NCBI RefSeq assembly: GCF_001628715.1
Contig: NZ_CP011120.1
Location: forward strand, 744,001 to 808,000
Direction of reading: 5' to 3'
From: Acetobacter oryzifermentans
GTDB taxonomy: Bacteria; Pseudomonadota; Alphaproteobacteria; Acetobacterales; Acetobacteraceae
Length of the DNA stretch: 64,000 nucleotides
Positions 53,755 to 62,113 of the stretch are shown here, one piece after another; positions within the stretch are counted from its first letter, which is position 1, and each line of letters begins with the position of its first letter. A program made the translations under genes and the position numbers. The notes under the pieces were generated by a model, which saw only the letters and a program-made list of their open reading frames with translations, searched no databases and was not told the DNA's origin.

Positions 53755-54764
53755 CCAACCCCGGCTCGGATCAGGTCATGCACGTGCACAACGCCTATGG
53801 GTTTACGGTCATCATCCAGCACAAACAGGGATGTAATGGGCCTTTTGCGCTCGTTCATCAGCCGCAGGGCTTCAGATGCAAAAATTCCCGGCCCTATGGT
53901 TAGCGGTGAATCGTTCATGACATCTTTCGCCAGCGTGGTCGTCAGATCGTGATCAAGCGCGCGGCGCAGGTCACCATCCGTGATCAGCCCCGCCAAGGTG
54001 CCATTCTGGCCCAGAATGGCTACGCATCCTAGCGCCTTGTGCGTCATTTCCACAATAACGTCCCGCATGGGGGTATTGGGGGTGGCCAGTGGCATGGCGT
54101 TATCTGTGCGCATCAGTTCCCGCACGGTGCGCAGGCGTGCGCCAAGGCGGCCGCCGGGGTGGTAGGTGCCAAAATCCGTGGCGGTAAAACCACGTTGGCG
54201 TAGCAGGGCCACGGCCAAGGCATCACCAAATGCAAGTTGGGTAAGGGTGCTGGTGGTGGGGGCCAGCCCCATCGGGCAGGATTCTGGCAAAGATGGCAGC
54301 GTAAGCGCCACCGTGGCTGCAGAAGCCAAGGTGGAATGTGCACGGCTGGTTACGGCCAGCAGTGGCAGGCCCGAGCGGCGGGCGTGGGCGGCAATGTCTC
54401 CCAGTTCCGTTGTTTCACCGGAATTGGAAAAAGCCAGAACGGCATCACCTTTTTGCACCATTCCCAGATCACCGTGAGAGGCTTCTGCCGGGTGCACAAA
54501 TATGGCGGGCGTGCCTGTGCTGGCCAATGTAGCCTGCACCTTGCGGGCAATATGGCCGGATTTGCCAATGCCGGTTACAACTACCCGGCCCGGCAGCGCC
54601 AGAATTATCTCTACCGCTTCAGCAAAGGCACCACCCAACCCAACGGGGTTTTCCAGTGCTTCTGCCAGTGCATCCAGCCCTGCACGTTCCGTACGTACAA
54701 CGTCAGCCGCCTCTACGCCGGGGGAAGAGGAAGCCTGCGAGCTGATATGGGTGGACATGTTCAT
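53751..54764 (-). CDS. kdsD: Arabinose-5-phosphate isomerase (KdsD/KpsF)
   Basis: This protein converts ribulose-5-P to arabinose-5-P, the precursor of Kdo in LPS. The 337-aa protein has an N-terminal SIS domain (VVVTGIGKSGHIARKVQATL, VLAFSNSGETTEL, ALGDALAVALL-type helix) and two CBS domains (about 210-337). Standard length. It is upstream of lptC with a 4-nt overlap, so Kdo supply and LPS export are one operon. Confidence 0.94.
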   Translation of the reverse strand: MNMSTHISSQASSSPGVEAADVVRTERAGLDALAEALENPVGLGGAFAEAVEIILALPGRVVVTGIGKSGHIARKVQATLASTGTPAIFVHPAEASHGDLGMVQKGDAVLAFSNSGETTELGDIAAHARRSGLPLLAVTSRAHSTLASAATVALTLPSLPESCPMGLAPTTSTLTQLAFGDALAVALLRQRGFTATDFGTYHPGGRLGARLRTVRELMRTDNAMPLATPNTPMRDVIVEMTHKALGCVAILGQNGTLAGLITDGDLRRALDHDLTTTLAKDVMNDSPLTIGPGIFASEALRLMNERKRPITSLFVLDDDRKPIGVVHVHDLIRAGVG

Positions 54765-54811
54765 GCCGAGCCGATCCGGTTGATCAGAAAAAAGAATGCA
54801 GGAGCGCGTGC

Positions 54812-55465
54812 TTACGCGCGATGAGAGAAAATATCCGGGTCTTCATAGCCCAGCAGATCCAGACGTGCGCGGGCGGGCAGGAAGTCATAGCATGCCTGTG
54901 CCAGTTCCCGCCGACCTTCACGGTCCAGCAGGGCGGACATTTTATCCCACAATGCGTGCAGATACAGCACATCAGATGCAGCATAAGCCAACTGTTCGGG
55001 CTTCAGTTCCAGCGCGCCCCAGTCTGATGTCTGCTGCTGTTTGCTGAGTTCTACGCCCAGCATATCCCGGCACAGGGCGGCAAGGCCGTGGCGGTCTGTA
55101 AAAGTGCGTACAAGGCGGGCGGCAATTTTGGTGCACACTACCGGGCTTACGGTAATGCCCAGCGCGTGCTGCAGGATGGCAACGTCAAACCGTGCAAAAT
55201 GCATGATCTTGGTAATGGAGGGATCAGCCATCACACGCTTGAGGTTGGGACAATCATACCCTTTGCCCCCAAGGGAGGTGGGGATGATCTGTACCAGATG
55301 CGCTGTGCCATCACCGGCAGAAAGCTGCACAAGGCACAGTCTATCCCGATGCGGGTTCAGGCCCATTGTTTCCGTATCCACGGCCACGGACCCGGTAAAG
55401 GTCACGTTGTCTGGAAGATCGTTCCGGTGCAGTGTAATGGCACCTTCGGATGGGGCAGAGGTCAT
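54812..55465 (-). CDS. Ribonuclease D family 3'-5' exonuclease
   Basis: 217 aa from ATG 55465 (AGGAG SD 7 nt upstream). The DEDD exonuclease motifs are VAVDTETMGL (Asp/Glu), HFARFDVAIL (Asp) and YAASDVLYLHALW (Tyr-x3-Asp). The HRDC domains of full RNase D are absent, so it is the short type found in alphaproteobacteria. Probably trims tRNA or other structured RNA 3' ends. It heads the kdsD-lptC-lptA-lptB unit (gap 47 nt). Confidence 0.93.
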   Translation of the reverse strand: MTSAPSEGAITLHRNDLPDNVTFTGSVAVDTETMGLNPHRDRLCLVQLSAGDGTAHLVQIIPTSLGGKGYDCPNLKRVMADPSITKIMHFARFDVAILQHALGITVSPVVCTKIAARLVRTFTDRHGLAALCRDMLGVELSKQQQTSDWGALELKPEQLAYAASDVLYLHALWDKMSALLDREGRRELAQACYDFLPARARLDLLGYEDPDIFSHRA

Positions 55466-55622
55466 AACCCGCTCCTGCGTGTTCTGTTGCTGTATGCTGT
55501 TGTGTTTCAGACCGATACAGCCGGCGTGATGGAATGTCCATTCCTGCACGCTGTGTATGGCGCTGTTATGGCGGGGCCGTACATTTATATGCGGGATAGG
55601 CGCAGGCAGGCGGAATGCGCTA

Positions 55623-55651
55623 GAAGGGCCTTATCTGTTACACTCTATAAT
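55623..55651 (+). promoter_or_regulatory. Promoter candidate of the TrmH-family rRNA methyltransferase
   Basis: A perfect TATAAT (55646-55651) lies 19 nt upstream of ATG 55671, with no good -35 box at the expected position. If used, the transcript leader would be only about 12 nt and would lack an SD. Confidence 0.4.
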
Positions 55652-55670
55652 AACCCGGAACTGTGTGTTT

Positions 55671-56513
55671 ATGCGTCAACCTCGTCATGGCCGTTCTGCG
55701 CGGCGCCCTCGTGTTTCTTCTGCTGGTGGGCGGGAAGGCGCGCCTTCGGCTCCGGCGGGCACATGCTGGCTGTTTGGCACGCACGCAGTGGCCGCCGCCC
55801 TTAATAATCCGCGCCGTGTATATGAACGCCTGCTGGTAACGGAAGAAAACCACCCGGCATTGGAAGAAGCCACACGTTCTGGCCGAAATGTGCGCGTAAC
55901 CCCGGAACTGGTGCAACGCCAACGGCTGGATGATCTGTTAGGGCCAGATGCGGTGCATCAGGGTGTGGCGCTGCTGGCACGTATATTGCCCCCCATGCCG
56001 CTGGATGAAGCGCTGGAACGCCCCGGCCCGGTGCTGGTGCTGGATCAGGTAACAGACCCACGCAATATTGGGGCTATTTTACGCTCGGCTGCGGCATTTG
56101 GTGCGGCCTGCCTTGTGGTGCAGGACAGAAACGCGCCCGAAGAAACGGCTGTGCTGGCCAAGGCCGCATCTGGCGCGTTGGAAACCGTGCCTATGGTGCG
56201 TGAGGTCAACCTCTCCCGCGCGATTGAGCAGTTGCAAAAAGCAGGCTGCTGGACGGTAGGGCTGGATGCAGGCGGCACCATGCTGGATGGCGCAAGTTTT
56301 GATGGCCGCCGCGTGGCCTTGGTGTTGGGGGCGGAAGGCAAGGGCCTGCGCCGCCTAACGCGGGAAAGCTGTGATGAAATTGCCGGGCTTTACATGCCCG
56401 GAGAAATGGAAAGCCTGAACGTATCTGTAGCGGCCGCTGTGGGGCTTTATGAGCTGATGCGCCGTGGCATGCCCAGCGCGTACCAAAAAGCCGCAGCAAA
56501 AAAGCCAACGTAA
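55671..56513 (+). CDS. rlmB: 23S rRNA (guanosine-2'-O-)methyltransferase, TrmH/RlmB family
   Basis: 280 aa from ATG 55671. It has a basic N-terminal tail, a substrate-binding domain (WLFGTHAVAAALNNPRRV) and a SPOUT knot with the family motifs LVLDQVTDPRNIGAILRSAA, VALVLGAEGKGLRRLT and MESLNVSVAAAVGLYE. These are typical of RlmB (methylates G2251 of 23S rRNA). A longer opening to 55557 lacks family features. Its 3' 67 nt overlap, in the opposite orientation, the end of the permease gene. Confidence 0.94.
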   Translation: MRQPRHGRSARRPRVSSAGGREGAPSAPAGTCWLFGTHAVAAALNNPRRVYERLLVTEENHPALEEATRSGRNVRVTPELVQRQRLDDLLGPDAVHQGVALLARILPPMPLDEALERPGPVLVLDQVTDPRNIGAILRSAAAFGAACLVVQDRNAPEETAVLAKAASGALETVPMVREVNLSRAIEQLQKAGCWTVGLDAGGTMLDGASFDGRRVALVLGAEGKGLRRLTRESCDEIAGLYMPGEMESLNVSVAAAVGLYELMRRGMPSAYQKAAAKKPT

Positions 56514-57799
56514 TAGCCAATATCGGCCCCGCCCAGCCAGCGCGCTACGGGGCCGGTGTAAAGGCTGCTGGTTGAAAACAGCGCAATGGTCAGCACGGAT
56601 ACAACGGCAAAAATAGTAGCTCCACGTGTCCAACCCGGTGGAATGGGGTGCACTGTGCGGTCTCCAAAATACCAATCTGCCAGCACAATGCCGATCCATG
56701 GGGCAATCCAGTACATGGTTACCAGCAGGTAATCTGTATAAAGCGTGGTGTAACGGCCTGCACCGGCCACAGCCAGCACATAACCAAGGCTGGCTGTAAG
56801 AATGGCTGCGGCAATACGCGGTACATGCAGGCCAGCGGAAATAAGGCTGTAGCTGGCAGTATTATCGTTAAACGAATTGCCGGTAATGGATGAAAGCGCA
56901 ATAGCCCCAAGAGCCACAGCCCCAAGTGGCCCCATAGCCTGCTGGAGCGAGGCAATAACCGCTGTGGGTGATGCCTCCGCCACAGACCCGGCAGAAATAA
57001 GCCCCAGAATCTGGAACGGAATGGCAGAACCCAAAAGCCCTGCCAGCGCCAGCAACACCACCTTTTTGGGGCTGGTATTGGCGGGCAGATACCGCGTGTA
57101 ATCTGAGGAATACGAAGCCCAGGACAAATTGAAGCTGACCAACACGCCAGTTGCCAACAAAAAGGTGGAAAAACTGACGGCATGATGCACCGCCAGAGGA
57201 GCCTGCCCTTTTATGGCAAACACAACGCCAATAAGCGTAAACACCACGAGCAGCACTGTGCCCAGATATTTCTGCAAGGCCTGCACCACATGGTGCCCGT
57301 AAATGGAAGCCACCATCTGAATACTGGCCAGTATGCCCAAAGCCAGCCAGAACGGCATGGAAAGCCCAGCCAACAGCAGCAGCGCCATAAGGGCTGTAGC
57401 GGCGGGCACGTTATTAACCGCATCCCACCCCACGCAATAAATCCAGTTTAGAAACGCAGGAGGGCGCAGGCCTTTTTGCCCCAAGGCCCGGCGAGAAGCC
57501 TCCATTTGTGTTAGCCCGGTTTTGGGGCCAATGGCGGCGGCAAGGGCCACAGGTAATGCGCCAATAATGTTGCCAACAATAATGGCGGCCACACCTGTAC
57601 GAAAGTCCAGCCCCATGCCTGTAAGCAACGCCCCGGTTACCCAGCCGCCGGGGCCAAGGTTGGGGGAAAAATGGCTCCAGAACACCCGGTCGGTCGGCAT
57701 GGTTTTTAGCGGCTCCGGAACGGGTTCTCTTACAGATGCGGCGGAAAGATCCTCCATCAGGCCACCAGTTTGGGGGGCTGAAGGGGGTGTCTGTATCAT
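56447..57799 (-). CDS. NCS1-family purine/cytosine permease
   Basis: 450 aa with about 12 hydrophobic helices. The NCS1 pattern shows in FSPNLGPGGWVTGALLTGMG, the conserved GAxLPVALAAAIGPKTGLTQM region and WASYSSDYTRYLPAN. Probably imports a nucleobase such as cytosine, or a related compound, with H+ or Na+; the substrate is not predictable. Stand-alone minus-strand gene; the last 23 codons overlap the rlmB end. Confidence 0.85.
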   Translation of the reverse strand: MIQTPPSAPQTGGLMEDLSAASVREPVPEPLKTMPTDRVFWSHFSPNLGPGGWVTGALLTGMGLDFRTGVAAIIVGNIIGALPVALAAAIGPKTGLTQMEASRRALGQKGLRPPAFLNWIYCVGWDAVNNVPAATALMALLLLAGLSMPFWLALGILASIQMVASIYGHHVVQALQKYLGTVLLVVFTLIGVVFAIKGQAPLAVHHAVSFSTFLLATGVLVSFNLSWASYSSDYTRYLPANTSPKKVVLLALAGLLGSAIPFQILGLISAGSVAEASPTAVIASLQQAMGPLGAVALGAIALSSITGNSFNDNTASYSLISAGLHVPRIAAAILTASLGYVLAVAGAGRYTTLYTDYLLVTMYWIAPWIGIVLADWYFGDRTVHPIPPGWTRGATIFAVVSVLTIALFSTSSLYTGPVARWLGGADIGYYVGFFAAAFWYALGMPRRISS

Positions 57800-57849
57800 G
57801 GGTAGCGTATCCTGTGGCGTGGGGCTGTGGTGGGGGTGGCGCTACAGTA

Positions 57850-58668
57850 TCATGAAAGATCCGGTTCGGGCATGGACCCTGTGGCCCCTGTAGGCTGATT
57901 GTTGTAATAGAACTCTGCCACCCGGATGGGGAGCAAATCCATAAAGCGGGAGCCCGCCACCAGCCATAGCGGAAAAGTAATGCGCCGCTCATTCCGGCTC
58001 AGCCCACGCAAAATGCGGCGGCACGCACTGTTAACATCTGTAAGACCCGGCATGGGAAAGGCGTTTTTGGCCACCATAGGGGTATCTAAAAACCCGCACA
58101 CAACAGAGCTTAATAAGATACCAGCCTTTTTGGCATCACCACCCGTGGCCACCATAAACCTGTCCACTGCCGCTTTGGCTGCGGAATAAGAGGGCGTGCC
58201 GGGATAAGATACCACGCCCGCAACGGAAGAAATGGCGCAAATACGCCCGCGCATGCCATCGGCTCCGCGCGGTTGATACTGCATGACATCCAGCGCAGGC
58301 AGCACGGTGTTGAGCACGCCCATCATGTCTGTTTCAAAAATACGATAAACCTGTGCCGCGGGTTCATACGGTGCGCCATCGGGCGTTTGCGGTTTGCGGG
58401 TGCCGCCCGTTATGCCTGCACAGGCCAAAACCAGATCCAGCCCATTTGTGCTGCGTATCCATGTCTCCATTTCTGCACGGTTTGCCACATCACCAATATG
58501 CAAATGCACGGAGGCCCCTCGGCTAATGCAGGCTTTGGCGGTTTCGTTTAGCCGTTGTACGTTGCGGCCGCCCAGATAAAGGGTGCGCCCAGGCCGGGCC
58601 AGCGTTTGGGCCAGTGTTTGCCCAAGGCCGGAGGATGCGCCAGTAATCAGAACGGTATCATGCTTCAT
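57850..58668 (-). CDS. Short-chain dehydrogenase/reductase
   Basis: 272 aa from ATG 58668. Classical SDR: cofactor motif VLITGASSGLG, YLGGRNVQRL, LACAGIT, catalytic Ser in ICAISSVAGV and Tyr-x3-Lys in YSAAKAAVDRF. The NADP preference is not certain. The C-terminal region (ITFPLWLVAGSRFMDLLPI) resembles short-chain acyl- or LPS-associated SDRs of unknown substrate. Divergent from gmk over 99 nt. Confidence 0.9.
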   Translation of the reverse strand: MKHDTVLITGASSGLGQTLAQTLARPGRTLYLGGRNVQRLNETAKACISRGASVHLHIGDVANRAEMETWIRSTNGLDLVLACAGITGGTRKPQTPDGAPYEPAAQVYRIFETDMMGVLNTVLPALDVMQYQPRGADGMRGRICAISSVAGVVSYPGTPSYSAAKAAVDRFMVATGGDAKKAGILLSSVVCGFLDTPMVAKNAFPMPGLTDVNSACRRILRGLSRNERRITFPLWLVAGSRFMDLLPIRVAEFYYNNQPTGATGSMPEPDLS

Positions 58669-58767
58669 CTTACAGATCGGCCTTTGCTTATGGTGGTTAT
58701 GGCATAGCATGGCGGCTTCTGGCATGAAGGCGCAAGACGGATAGACAGAACACGCAGGGAAGGCAGC

Positions 58768-59421
58768 ATGGCGCACAACGCACAGGGTCACCATAACGGA
58801 GCAGAACAGCGGCGCGGTGTGTGCCTGGTTATTTCTGCGCCATCTGGGGCGGGTAAGTCCACCATTGCCAATGCACTGCGTGCTTCGGAGCCTGCGCTCA
58901 AGCATTCGGTTTCCGTTACCACCCGCCAGCCAAGGCCGGGGGAAAAGGAAGGCGTGCATTACCATTTCCGCACCATGGAAAATTTTGAGCACATGGCCGC
59001 CAACGGGGAATTGCTGGAATGGGCCACCGTGTTTGGCCGTGGGTACGGCACCCCCCGTGCGCCGGTGGAAGCCGCATTGGCCGCCGGGCACGATATGGTG
59101 TTTGACATAGACTGGCAGGGCCACCAGCAAATCCGCCGCGCGCTGCCCGATGATGTGGTGAGCCTGTTTGTGCTGCCGCCATCATTAGAGGAACTGGAAC
59201 GCCGCTTGCGTGGCCGGGCATCAGACCACCCGGATGAAATTGCCCGCCGCATGGCCGCCGCGCGGGATGAAATCTCGCATTGGCAGGAGTTTGATCACGT
59301 TATTATCAATACGGATCTGGATCGTGCCATTACAGAAGCGCGCGCTGTGTTGGTGGCGGCACGCTTGCAAACTCGCAGGCGCACAGGGCTTTTAGATTTT
59401 GTTGCCAGTTTTGGAGCCTGA
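58768..59421 (+). CDS. gmk: Guanylate kinase
   Basis: This protein phosphorylates GMP to GDP. The 217-aa protein has P-loop ISAPSGAGKST, VTTRQPRPGEKEGVHYHF and VFDIDWQGHQQI. Length is slightly over the usual 205. hldE follows after 5 nt, then the AGE epimerase overlaps hldE, making a three-gene unit. Confidence 0.97.
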   Translation: MAHNAQGHHNGAEQRRGVCLVISAPSGAGKSTIANALRASEPALKHSVSVTTRQPRPGEKEGVHYHFRTMENFEHMAANGELLEWATVFGRGYGTPRAPVEAALAAGHDMVFDIDWQGHQQIRRALPDDVVSLFVLPPSLEELERRLRGRASDHPDEIARRMAAARDEISHWQEFDHVIINTDLDRAITEARAVLVAARLQTRRRTGLLDFVASFGA

Positions 59422-59426
59422 ACAGC

Positions 59427-60860
59427 ATGGATTTTTCTGCCATTACCGTGCTGTGCTTGGGTGATGTCATGCTGGACCGTTTTTTATACGGCAGCATGGA
59501 TCGGATTTCGCCCGAAGCCCCGGTGCCTGTGTTGTTGCTCGATTCCCGGCGGGAAATGCCCGGAGGGGCCGGTAATGTGGCCAGCAACATTATCTCGCTT
59601 GGGGGGCGGGCCATTCTGGTGGGGCTGAGCGGTCAGGATGAGGCCGGAGCCTGCCTGCGCACCACGTTGGCGGAAAAAAAACGGCTGGTGGATGCTACAG
59701 TGCAAAGTGCGGCCCGGCCCACAATTTGCAAAACGCGCTTTATTGCCGCGCATCAGCAGGTTGTGCGGGTGGATGAAGAAAGCCACGCGCCAATGGCGGA
59801 ACCCGAGCAAGAAGCCCTGTGCCGCCAGATTGATGCACATATCGGGGGCTGTCAGGCAGTGGTGGTGTCTGATTACGGTAAAGGTGTGTGCAGCCCAATC
59901 GTGCTGTCTCATCTGTTCCGTGTGGCGCGGCAAGCTGGCGTGCCTGTTTTTGTAGATCCCAAATCCACCGATTACACACTTTACAAAGGCGCCACCTGCA
60001 TTACCCCCAACGCCAAGGAGCTGGCCGCAGCCTCTGGCATGCCGGTGGATACCGCAGCGCACGTAGAGGCCGCCGCCAGCAAGGTGATGGCGCAGGCCGA
60101 TGCGCAGGCTATTTTGGCCACTCGTTCTGAAAAAGGCATGATGCTGGTACGGCGCGAGGGCGAGGTGCTGGCGGTGCCTGCCCGTGCGCGGGAAGTGTTT
60201 GATGTTTCCGGCGCGGGAGATACCGTTATTGCCACTATGGCGTTGGCTGTTGGTGCGGGTATGTCGTTCGAGCAAGGCATGCGCGTTGCCAATGCGGCGG
60301 CTGGCGTGGTGGTGGGCAAGCTGGGCACGGCCACGGCTGATATTCAGGAAGTTCTGCACGAGCTGGAAGAACAATCCGGCCCGGATGAAGTGCCCCACCT
60401 GATGCCATTAGGGGTCGCTTGCGCACAGGTGGCGCGCTGGCAGGCACGCGGCCTGCGTGTGGGCTTTACCAACGGATGTTTTGATATCATCCACCCCGGC
60501 CATATCAGCTTGCTGGCAGAAGCCCGGAGCGCGTGTGACAGGCTGGTGGTGGCGTTGAACACAGATGCCAGCGTCCGCCGCCTGAAAGGTGAAACACGGC
60601 CTGTTAATTCACTGGAATCTCGCGCGGCTGTTATGGCGGCTATCCGTTATGTAGATGCCGTGGTGGCGTTTGATGAAGATACGCCGCTGGAGCTTATCCG
60701 CGCCCTTATGCCAGATGTGCTGGTAAAAGGGGCGGATTACCGGCCCGAACAGGTTGTGGGGGCGGATATTGTGCAGGCCGCAGGGGGCAAGCTGGTGCTG
60801 GCCAATTTGCAGCAAGGGCATTCCACCACATCTACAATCGGGCGGATTCGCAAGGCATGA
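59427..60860 (+). CDS. hldE: Bifunctional heptose 7-phosphate kinase / heptose 1-phosphate adenylyltransferase
   Basis: Makes ADP-heptose for the LPS inner core. The N-terminal ribokinase-like domain (about 1-320) has GGAGNVASNI and the catalytic DVSGAGDTVIATMAL. The C-terminal nucleotidyltransferase domain (about 345-477) has TNGCFDIIHPGHISLL and STTSTIGRI. The 477-aa length is that of the fused E. coli-type enzyme. Its stop overlaps the next gene by 4 nt. Confidence 0.97.
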   Translation: MDFSAITVLCLGDVMLDRFLYGSMDRISPEAPVPVLLLDSRREMPGGAGNVASNIISLGGRAILVGLSGQDEAGACLRTTLAEKKRLVDATVQSAARPTICKTRFIAAHQQVVRVDEESHAPMAEPEQEALCRQIDAHIGGCQAVVVSDYGKGVCSPIVLSHLFRVARQAGVPVFVDPKSTDYTLYKGATCITPNAKELAAASGMPVDTAAHVEAAASKVMAQADAQAILATRSEKGMMLVRREGEVLAVPARAREVFDVSGAGDTVIATMALAVGAGMSFEQGMRVANAAAGVVVGKLGTATADIQEVLHELEEQSGPDEVPHLMPLGVACAQVARWQARGLRVGFTNGCFDIIHPGHISLLAEARSACDRLVVALNTDASVRRLKGETRPVNSLESRAAVMAAIRYVDAVVAFDEDTPLELIRALMPDVLVKGADYRPEQVVGADIVQAAGGKLVLANLQQGHSTTSTIGRIRKA

Positions 60861-62041
60861 CAGTGCATGACCTGCCCGGCGCAGAAAATCTGCCGCTTAT
60901 TGCCGTGCGCAATCGCTTTGCGCGTTGGTTGTTTGATGATGCCTTGCCTTTCTGGGCCAGCACAGGCTGTGATGGCACGCCCCAAAACCCGGCGGCTTTG
61001 GGGGCGCAGGAGTGTCTGACCTTACAGGGCACGCCAGCCTTGCCGCCATACAAGCGTGTAAGGGTGCAGGCGCGGCAGCTTTTTGTGTTTTCTTGGGCTG
61101 CGTTAAAAGGCTGGCAGCCAGCGGCGCAACGGGCGGAAAGCCTTTTCAGGTTTCTGCTCAATGCCCATAGGCCAGATGGTGGATGGGTTAAGCTTCTGGC
61201 GCGTGATGGCGCGGTGCTGGCTGACAGTGCAGATTTGTACGATATCGCTTTCGTGCTGTTTGCACTGGCATGGTATGGCCGGGTGGAACGCACAGGCCGG
61301 GCCGTAGAATTGGCGCGGCAAACGCTTGCGTGGCTGGGGCAGGCTATGGCGCTGCCAAACAGCGGGTTTATGAATGCCCTGCCTGCCGATGGTGCATGGC
61401 GGCAGCAAAACCCCCATATGCACTTGCTGGAAGCTGTTCTTGCCCTGCATGAAACCACAGGTGATGCCGCAGATCTGGCGCAGGCCCATGCGTTATATGC
61501 GCTATTCAGCCAATACTTTATGGATGAACGCACCGGCACATTGGGCGAATATTTTGGGCCAGACTGGCAACCCGCCACAGGGCCAGAAGGCCAGTGGTGC
61601 GAGCCGGGGCATCATTTTGAATGGGTTTGGCTGTTGCAGGCTTATGCCCGCCAAAGTGGTGTAGATACTACCGCGCAGGCCGCACGCTTATACCATTTTG
61701 CACATCAATATGGTGTAGATACCCAAACAGCATTGGTGCGCGATGCCGTTGCGCGGAACGGGCAGGTGCTTAAACCCACCTTCCGCCTTTGGGTGCAAGG
61801 CGAGGCCTTGCGTGGCGCGCTGTGCCATGATCCGCAGGATCAAGCAGGTTGGGCTACGCGCATGGCCACTAATCTGCTTGATCGGTATTTTACGGGCTGC
61901 CCCACGGGCACATGGCTGGATCAACTGGACGCACAGGGCGTGCCTGCCGTTACGCAAATACCAAGTAGCTCGCTTTATCATATTGTAACGGCGTATGATG
62001 CGTTAGATCAGGCCGCACGCGCCTACGTGCCACCGGCCTAA
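60857..62041 (+). CDS. AGE-family sugar epimerase/isomerase
   Basis: 394 aa, an alpha/alpha-barrel of the N-acylglucosamine 2-epimerase/mannose isomerase family. Motifs include ARQLFVFSWAALKGW, NPHMHLLEAVLALHE, WCEPGHHFEWVWLLQAYAR and SSSLYHIVTAY, with conserved His and Glu residues. Homologues isomerise mannose and fructose, mannose-6-P and fructose-6-P, or cellobiose. The ATG overlaps the hldE stop (ATGA), which points to a sugar used in LPS or polysaccharide. The precise substrate is unknown. Confidence 0.88.
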   Translation: MTVHDLPGAENLPLIAVRNRFARWLFDDALPFWASTGCDGTPQNPAALGAQECLTLQGTPALPPYKRVRVQARQLFVFSWAALKGWQPAAQRAESLFRFLLNAHRPDGGWVKLLARDGAVLADSADLYDIAFVLFALAWYGRVERTGRAVELARQTLAWLGQAMALPNSGFMNALPADGAWRQQNPHMHLLEAVLALHETTGDAADLAQAHALYALFSQYFMDERTGTLGEYFGPDWQPATGPEGQWCEPGHHFEWVWLLQAYARQSGVDTTAQAARLYHFAHQYGVDTQTALVRDAVARNGQVLKPTFRLWVQGEALRGALCHDPQDQAGWATRMATNLLDRYFTGCPTGTWLDQLDAQGVPAVTQIPSSSLYHIVTAYDALDQAARAYVPPA

Positions 62042-62113
62042 AAAACGCTGTGCGGAAATGTGCGTGTAAGCAGGACGTAGCAGCGCGAATCTGATACAAG
62101 CGGTGTTGTGAGC

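Noticed and set aside
58669..59130. N-terminal extension of the SDR into the gmk gene
   Set aside because: The Rossmann motif begins 6 residues after ATG 58668; the extension is antisense to gmk.
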